DNA of 64,000 bases. It comes from an uncultured Anaerolineales bacterium. GTDB lineage: Bacteria > Chloroflexota > Anaerolineae > Anaerolineales > UBA6663. Both the position numbers and the translations under genes were made by a program. Under the pieces are notes generated by a model. That model had not been told where the DNA came from, searched no databases, and was given only the letters and a program-made list of their open reading frames with translations. The first letter of the stretch is position 1. Each line of letters opens with the position of its first letter. The DNA is taken from NCBI GenBank assembly GCA_937952305.1, contig CALFZO010000052.1, positions 1-64,000 of the forward strand, written 5' to 3'. Below are positions 59,958 to 64,000 of this stretch, piece by piece.

Positions 59958-61361
59958 TTACTTGTTGATGCCTTCGTAAACCAGGAAGTTGTCGCCGGCG
60001 CTGGTGCTGTTGAGCTCGTTGGCCACGCCCACCAGTCTGGCGTTCGTGTCCGGCGAGGTGCCGTCAGTGGTGCCCTGGCAGGTGCCGGAGCCAACGTAGC
60101 GGTTGGCGATCTTGTTCTGCTGGACGTCCACCAGGCTCGCGCCGGCCGCCAGAGTGGTGTCGATCTTGTACGTCGTGCCCGTGAACGTGCAGACCACGCG
60201 GGTGGAGGCGGCGCCGACGTTCACCACGCTGAAACCGGTGAAGTAGCCGAAGTTGCGGTCCATAATCAGCGGGAATACCACGGAGTTGGTGGCGGTGGCC
60301 GCGTTCAGGCTGCCGTAGGACTCGCCGTTGACGCCCGACTTGAGCTGGTTGCCGGCGCCGGCCAACTGCTGGCTGGTGGAGTTGCCCGTCACGCGCGCCG
60401 AGCCGATGAAGGCCGTCGCCTGGTTGGTCGGTGCGCCGCGCGTGCAGGTGCTCGACCAGCCCGACGGGGCCGGGCTGGGCAGCGCATACGAGAACGCGTA
60501 CAGGGCGAACGTCGCCGAGCTGTTGGCGGCGATCGTCTGCGTCTCCGTGCAGGCCGTGCCCGCGCTCGACGGCGTATAGGACACGGTCACACTGGTGGCC
60601 GTGCCGCCCAGGTTCTGGATCTGGATGCCGGTGGTGAAGCCAAAGTTGTTGGCATTCACCAGCGGGAAGACCGGGTTCGTCGAACCGCCCGAGAAGCCGG
60701 TGTAGGCGAACAGGGTCTTGGGATCTTCCTGCATCACGACGGCCACCAGCGGCTGGCCGTTGCTGCTCGAAGCGATGCCCGAGAAAGTCTTGGGCGTGTG
60801 CGTCTCAGTCGCCTGGTCGAAGATCTTGGCCGCGCCGGGGGCGATGGTCTGGTTGGCCGAGGTGCCGTCGCTGTAATTGACCGTCACCGTGGTCGACTGC
60901 GTGCCGGCGTTCTGGACGCTGAACCAGCTGTTGAAGCCGAAGTTGGCCTTCATCAGCAGCGGCAGGTACACGGTGGACGCGCCCTGCGAGGAGCCGTTGT
61001 AGGCGCCCCAAGCCGTGTTGGCGCCGGAGCCCTGGATGTTGACGACCGAGGCCACCGGCTTGTTGGACGAAATGACCACCGAGCCGCTGAAGCCCGTCGG
61101 CCCCGTTGTCAGGGTGGCGTAAGTCTTCGAGCCGCTGCCGGGGACAGTGTCCGAGATGGTGCTGCCCGTGGGGGTGCTGCCATCCTGGTTATAGAACGTT
61201 ATGGTGATGGTCGCATCGGCAGCATCCAGGTTCTGGATACCAATGCCGGTGCTGTATGAGAACTGCAGGGCCTTGGCCGGCTGGCTCGGGCTGATCGCCA
61301 GCGCCGCCAGGCTGAGGGCCAAGGCAACCATCCCTGACATGATCTTATGGAGTCTACTCAT
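59958..61361 (-). CDS. Secreted protein of four Ig-like repeats
   Basis: 467 residues. Signal peptide about 1-32 (hydrophobic core MVALALSLAALAI, cleavage near AKALQ). The rest is four diverged repeats of ~100-110 residues. Each starts near a NFGF/TGI-QNL element (STGIGIQNLDAADATITITF, NSWFSVQNAGTQSTTVTVNY, TTGIQIQNLGGTATSVTVSY, FTGFSVVNVGAASTRVVCTF) and ends before a PLLM/PLVN/PLIM segment. No membrane anchor or sorting signal. Low Lys, high Ser/Thr/Gly composition suits an abundant secreted or surface-layer-like protein. AGAGAGGA precedes the ATG. Confidence 0.85.
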   Translation of the reverse strand: MSRLHKIMSGMVALALSLAALAISPSQPAKALQFSYSTGIGIQNLDAADATITITFYNQDGSTPTGSTISDTVPGSGSKTYATLTTGPTGFSGSVVISSNKPVASVVNIQGSGANTAWGAYNGSSQGASTVYLPLLMKANFGFNSWFSVQNAGTQSTTVTVNYSDGTSANQTIAPGAAKIFDQATETHTPKTFSGIASSSNGQPLVAVVMQEDPKTLFAYTGFSGGSTNPVFPLVNANNFGFTTGIQIQNLGGTATSVTVSYTPSSAGTACTETQTIAANSSATFALYAFSYALPSPAPSGWSSTCTRGAPTNQATAFIGSARVTGNSTSQQLAGAGNQLKSGVNGESYGSLNAATATNSVVFPLIMDRNFGYFTGFSVVNVGAASTRVVCTFTGTTYKIDTTLAAGASLVDVQQNKIANRYVGSGTCQGTTDGTSPDTNARLVGVANELNSTSAGDNFLVYEGINK

Positions 61362-61404
61362 TGTTTAGTCCTCTCTACAGAAAAAGGTCCGCCTGAACTT
61401 GGGC

Positions 61405-61434
61405 AGTCTAACAGTCTCCAGCCTGGCGTTGCAA
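61405..61434 (-). promoter_or_regulatory. Candidate promoter of the secreted repeat-protein gene
   Basis: On the minus strand TTGCAA (61434-61429), 18-bp spacer, TAGACT (61410-61405), ~44 nt before the ATG. The surrounding 100 nt are noticeably richer in A+T than the rest of the window. Confidence 0.45.
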
Positions 61435-61525
61435 TACTTCATCCTGCTTAGAAGAGATAGAACCACGCTGCTTTTCCGGTAATCCATAGGGATTAGCCGA
61501 GGCTGGGCCACTGCCATTGGTCAGC

Positions 61526-62431
61526 TTACAGCCGACTGGCGGCCAATGCGACAATAAGCTCGATCAGTGTGAAGAAGATACGAACAATAACAGCGACCAT
61601 GACGGCGACACCGGCCGGCATGATCAGGCCAAGGAGTAGACTCAACGTAACTTCGCGGAGTCCCAGTCCGCTAGGCACGACGACGACTAGGGTCGCCAAC
61701 GTTCCAGACAAGCTCCAGGCGCCGATCACCAGGGGCAAGTCACTCAGCGGAACGGCGTAGACCATCGAAGCCAAAGCGAACAAGACGACGCCGCCGGCGG
61801 CCCAATCGGCTACATAGACGCCCATGACCAGCAGCAGCTGGCGATAGGACAACTGCGGCGGCATCTCGGTCTGTTTCAGAAGCCGCAGCGCCCAGGGCGT
61901 GAAGCGCGGGTGGATCAGCACGAGCCCGGCCACCGCCAGCGCCAACACCGAGAGCCAGAGCCAGGGATAGGCCGACATTGTCTGGGGCAAGATCAAGAGA
62001 CCCGTCACCGCCCCGGCCGACGCGATCATCAGGATCTCCATGCCGGCCGCCAGGGCCGTCACGCGGCGGCTGAGGCCGCGCTCTTTGTAAAGCACCGCGC
62101 GCCCGGCGATATGCCATGGCGCACCCGGCAGCCGGGCCGCCACCAGCGTCAGGGCATAGATGCGCAGGTGTTCACGGTAGGAGAGGCGGCCGCCCAGGTG
62201 CTGCAGGAGCCGGCTCCACGCATAGATGGCCAGACCCAGCGCCACCAAATAGGCGGGCACGGCGGCCGCCAGGGGCCACCAGCGGACGCGCCAGTCGTAA
62301 GTCGACAACTGCGGCCAGGAACTGACGACCAGGGCCGCGAGCACGCCGCCCGAGAGCAGCAGGAAGAGGCCGTGCACAGCCAGCCGCCGCCACCGGCCCG
62401 CCAGAGCCGTCCGCACACGCTCCAGCGCCAT
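61526..62431 (-). CDS. Lysylphosphatidylglycerol synthase TM/flippase-like membrane protein
   Basis: 301 residues from the ATG at 62431, 2 nt after the methyltransferase stop. About seven to eight membrane helices. The family signature lies in ARLPGAPWHIAGRAVLYKERGLS and the C-terminal VVVPSGLGLREVTLSLLLGL. This is the AglD/UPF0104 (LPG synthase N-terminal-like) group, often found in glycan clusters and proposed as a lipid-carrier flippase or partner of glycosyltransferases. Third gene of a minus operon with two methyltransferases. Confidence 0.85.
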   Translation of the reverse strand: MALERVRTALAGRWRRLAVHGLFLLLSGGVLAALVVSSWPQLSTYDWRVRWWPLAAAVPAYLVALGLAIYAWSRLLQHLGGRLSYREHLRIYALTLVAARLPGAPWHIAGRAVLYKERGLSRRVTALAAGMEILMIASAGAVTGLLILPQTMSAYPWLWLSVLALAVAGLVLIHPRFTPWALRLLKQTEMPPQLSYRQLLLVMGVYVADWAAGGVVLFALASMVYAVPLSDLPLVIGAWSLSGTLATLVVVVPSGLGLREVTLSLLLGLIMPAGVAVMVAVIVRIFFTLIELIVALAASRL

Positions 62432-62433
62432 GG

Positions 62434-63150
62434 TCAGCGGGTCCGCCGGACCAGGTACACGAACGAGTTCGCCCAGTTGAGCGGCAGGAACGGCGTCAAC
62501 AGCAGGCGCACCAGCGCTTTGGGCCGCCGCAGATAGCTCTGCCAGTCCGTCCAGGAGAGCGGCCACTCGCACTCATACTTGTAGGTCCGCAGCACGGTCA
62601 GGCCGTGCCGCTCGATCAGGTCCTGCCATTCATAGCGGGCGGCGTAGCGCTGAATGGGCTGGCCGTCGTCGGCGGTGCGCCCCTCGTGCAGGGCGTTGAG
62701 CATGTTGGCGAAGAGGCTGTAGGTGTTGGGCAGCAGCAAACAGCCCAGACCGTCCGGCCGCAGCACCCGCGCCATCTCACGCAAGCCTTGGGCCGGATCG
62801 ACGTAGTGCTCGAGGCTGCCGATGTTGGTGAGCCGGTCGAACAAACCGTCCGGGAAGGGCAAGGCCTCGCCATTGCTCACCAACAGGCGCGCCGTCGCCT
62901 CCGGGCTCACCTGGACCGCCGAGATAGATAGGTCGCTGCCATAGGCGCGCAGGCCGCGTTCCGCCGCCAATTCCGACAGACGGCCCTGGCCGCAGGCCAC
63001 ATCCAGATACGTTTGCCCGGCCTGCGGTTCGATCAGGCTCAGGATCCAGCGGTAGAACGAATCCGAGTGGCGGATCGGGCGGTCCACATACAAATGATCA
63101 TAGGCCTCCCGCAGGGCGCCATCGCCGCGCACATGATGAATCTCAATCAT
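62434..63150 (-). CDS. Class I SAM-dependent methyltransferase
   Basis: 238 residues. SAM-binding motif I YLDVACGQGRLSELAA, motif II SDLS, and motif IV DRLTNIGSLEHYVDP, then REMARVLRPDGLGCLLLPN (post-motif of small-molecule and glycan methyltransferases). C-terminal ~50 residues are hydrophobic or basic. Its start overlaps the upstream methyltransferase by 8 nt, and its stop adjoins the flippase-like gene. Possibly methylates a sugar or lipid-linked intermediate; substrate unknown. Confidence 0.9.
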   Translation of the reverse strand: MIEIHHVRGDGALREAYDHLYVDRPIRHSDSFYRWILSLIEPQAGQTYLDVACGQGRLSELAAERGLRAYGSDLSISAVQVSPEATARLLVSNGEALPFPDGLFDRLTNIGSLEHYVDPAQGLREMARVLRPDGLGCLLLPNTYSLFANMLNALHEGRTADDGQPIQRYAARYEWQDLIERHGLTVLRTYKYECEWPLSWTDWQSYLRRPKALVRLLLTPFLPLNWANSFVYLVRRTR

Positions 63151-64000
63151 CAGACTCTCCCTCTCGACGCCGGGCGAAAAACACCATGATCGAGCCGCGG
63201 CCGAGGCGTTCCACGATTTCGAAATACGGCAGGAGCAGCACCCGCGCCCCGGCTGATTGCGCCAACCCCAGAAGGACGCGCTGCAGCCCCGGCGCCACCG
63301 CCCGCGCTTCCAGCCACAGGCGCAGGCTCAGCACGAGCAGCCAGTGCCGGCCTCGGAAATGCCGGACCGCCTGCACTTCCCAACCGGCCTCCGCGAGCAG
63401 CCGGCGCATCACCGCCTGCGGAAACAGCCAGAAGTGGCGGGGCATGTCCCAGCCGGCCCAGGCCGGTCCAAACCAGCCCGCCTCCAGGCTCTCCGGGTCC
63501 GGGACACTGATCACGAGCAGAGCGCCGGGCCGCGCGATTCGGGCGGCCTCGCGCAGGGCCGCCGGCGGATCGGCCAGGTGCTCGAGCACGTCCCAGAACG
63601 AGACCAGGTCAAAGGCGGCGTCCGGGTAGCGATTATGCATGAAGTCGGCTTCGTCCACCGCCAGGCCATTCCGGGCGCGCGCCTCCGCCGCAATCCGGCC
63701 ATTCAGCTCCAGCCCCTGCACCTGCCAGCCCCGGCGGCGCAGGCCAGCCAGAAAGTCGCCGCGCGCGCAGCCGACGTCTAACGCGCGGCCCGGCTGGCCG
63801 CTGGCCTCCCGCAGCACCGCGCGCACCTGCTTGTCCACGCCGTAGTCGTAGAGCCAGCGCTGCAGGCCGGTCAGCACCGCCGGCCCGTAAGGGACGTAGT
63901 CCTCCGGATACAACTCGCCGAAGGCCTCCGGCCCGGGCAGCGGCCAGAGAAAGACCGTGCCGCACGCGCGGCAGCGGTAGACCGTGTAAGCGCCGGGCCG
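63143..64000 (-). CDS. SAM-dependent methyltransferase with N-terminal zinc-ribbon (5' partial)
   Basis: The frame stays open to the right edge of the window. The visible N-terminal part reads YTVYRCRACGTVFLWPLPGP then ELYPEDYV, the second CxxC of a zinc-ribbon that normally precedes the methyltransferase domain. The true start is therefore beyond 64000, and the TTG at 63913 is internal. The core has ALDVGCARGDFLAGLRRRGW (motif I), FDLVSFWDVLEHLADP and RHFWLFPQAVMRRLLAEAG, typical of the Methyltransf_23 glycan/sugar family. First visible gene of the minus operon with the next methyltransferase and the flippase-like protein. Confidence 0.9.
   Translation of the reverse strand, partial: RPGAYTVYRCRACGTVFLWPLPGPEAFGELYPEDYVPYGPAVLTGLQRWLYDYGVDKQVRAVLREASGQPGRALDVGCARGDFLAGLRRRGWQVQGLELNGRIAAEARARNGLAVDEADFMHNRYPDAAFDLVSFWDVLEHLADPPAALREAARIARPGALLVISVPDPESLEAGWFGPAWAGWDMPRHFWLFPQAVMRRLLAEAGWEVQAVRHFRGRHWLLVLSLRLWLEARAVAPGLQRVLLGLAQSAGARVLLLPYFEIVERLGRGSIMVFFARRREGESDD

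Noticed and set aside
59751..61259. A 502-residue plus-strand open frame opposite the secreted repeat protein
   Set aside because: The minus frame has a signal peptide and four homologous repeats; the plus frame is a Gly/Arg/Val-rich shadow.
63143..63913. Treating the last methyltransferase as complete from the TTG at 63913
   Set aside because: The frame continues to the window edge and encodes part of a CxxC zinc-ribbon typical of this methyltransferase family, so the gene is 5' truncated by the window.

Overview
The window is a 64 kb, very GC-rich (roughly two-thirds G+C), densely coded bacterial chromosome segment. Several traits point to a Chloroflexota bacterium, probably Anaerolineae-like. 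These are Thr/Pro/Glu-rich lipoprotein linkers, GT-C membrane proteins carrying C-terminal beta-sandwich modules, a membrane LuxR-Kelch protein, Ig-like secreted repeat proteins, and many TATAAT boxes placed only 6-10 nt before start codons (leaderless-type mRNAs). This assignment is inferred from gene style; no rRNA or other phylogenetic marker is present. I found no tRNA, rRNA, CRISPR array, insertion sequence or prophage.

Layout. (1) 1-9.2 kb: a plus-strand cluster with a branched-chain-amino-acid-type (HAAT) ABC transporter (binding protein cut by the window edge, two ATPases, two permeases) interleaved with an acyl-CoA synthetase, a crotonase, a tandem MaoC protein and an alpha/beta hydrolase. 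It looks like an uptake and CoA-activation module for an organic acid. (2) 9.3-13.7 kb: high-affinity phosphate uptake, with pstSCAB and a second, divergently transcribed pstB. (3) 13.7-24.4 kb: housekeeping and redox genes, namely a GH31 glucosidase, a Bcp peroxiredoxin, a hydrolase, an ECF sigma/anti-sigma pair, a glutaredoxin-thioredoxin reductase fusion, a sugar kinase next to a C-N hydrolase, a PabB-PabC fusion and a frameshifted GNAT. (4) 24.4-27.9 kb: a MacB/LolD-like ABC exporter whose ATPase carries a cyclic-nucleotide-binding-like tail.

(5) 28.1-45.4 kb is the most interesting region: a neutral-lipid/storage-granule island. A plus operon encodes an unknown protein, a patatin, a DinB protein and a wax ester synthase/DGAT. 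A convergent minus operon encodes an SCP2 protein, a 733-residue protein with a C-terminal cyanobacterial-type acyl-ACP reductase domain, an atypical SDR and a lysophospholipid acyltransferase. Between these and the next group lie a phasin (promoter covered by a tandem repeat), PhaR and an SRPBCC protein. A second minus cluster encodes an acyl-CoA synthetase, a second SCP2 protein, an iron alcohol dehydrogenase, a GMC oxidoreductase and a patatin, with a perfect 19-bp TetR-type palindrome inside it. Together these could make, coat and mobilise wax esters or related neutral lipids.

(6) 45.5-64 kb: a VOC protein and a stand-alone sugar-ABC ATPase with its own promoter and terminator. Then comes a cell-surface block: glycosyltransferases, an ABC-2 permease without an adjacent ATPase, two large multi-pass proteins, a secreted subtilase paired with a membrane LuxR-Kelch regulator, a lipoprotein, a secreted four-repeat protein, a flippase-like protein and two methyltransferases, the last running off the right edge.
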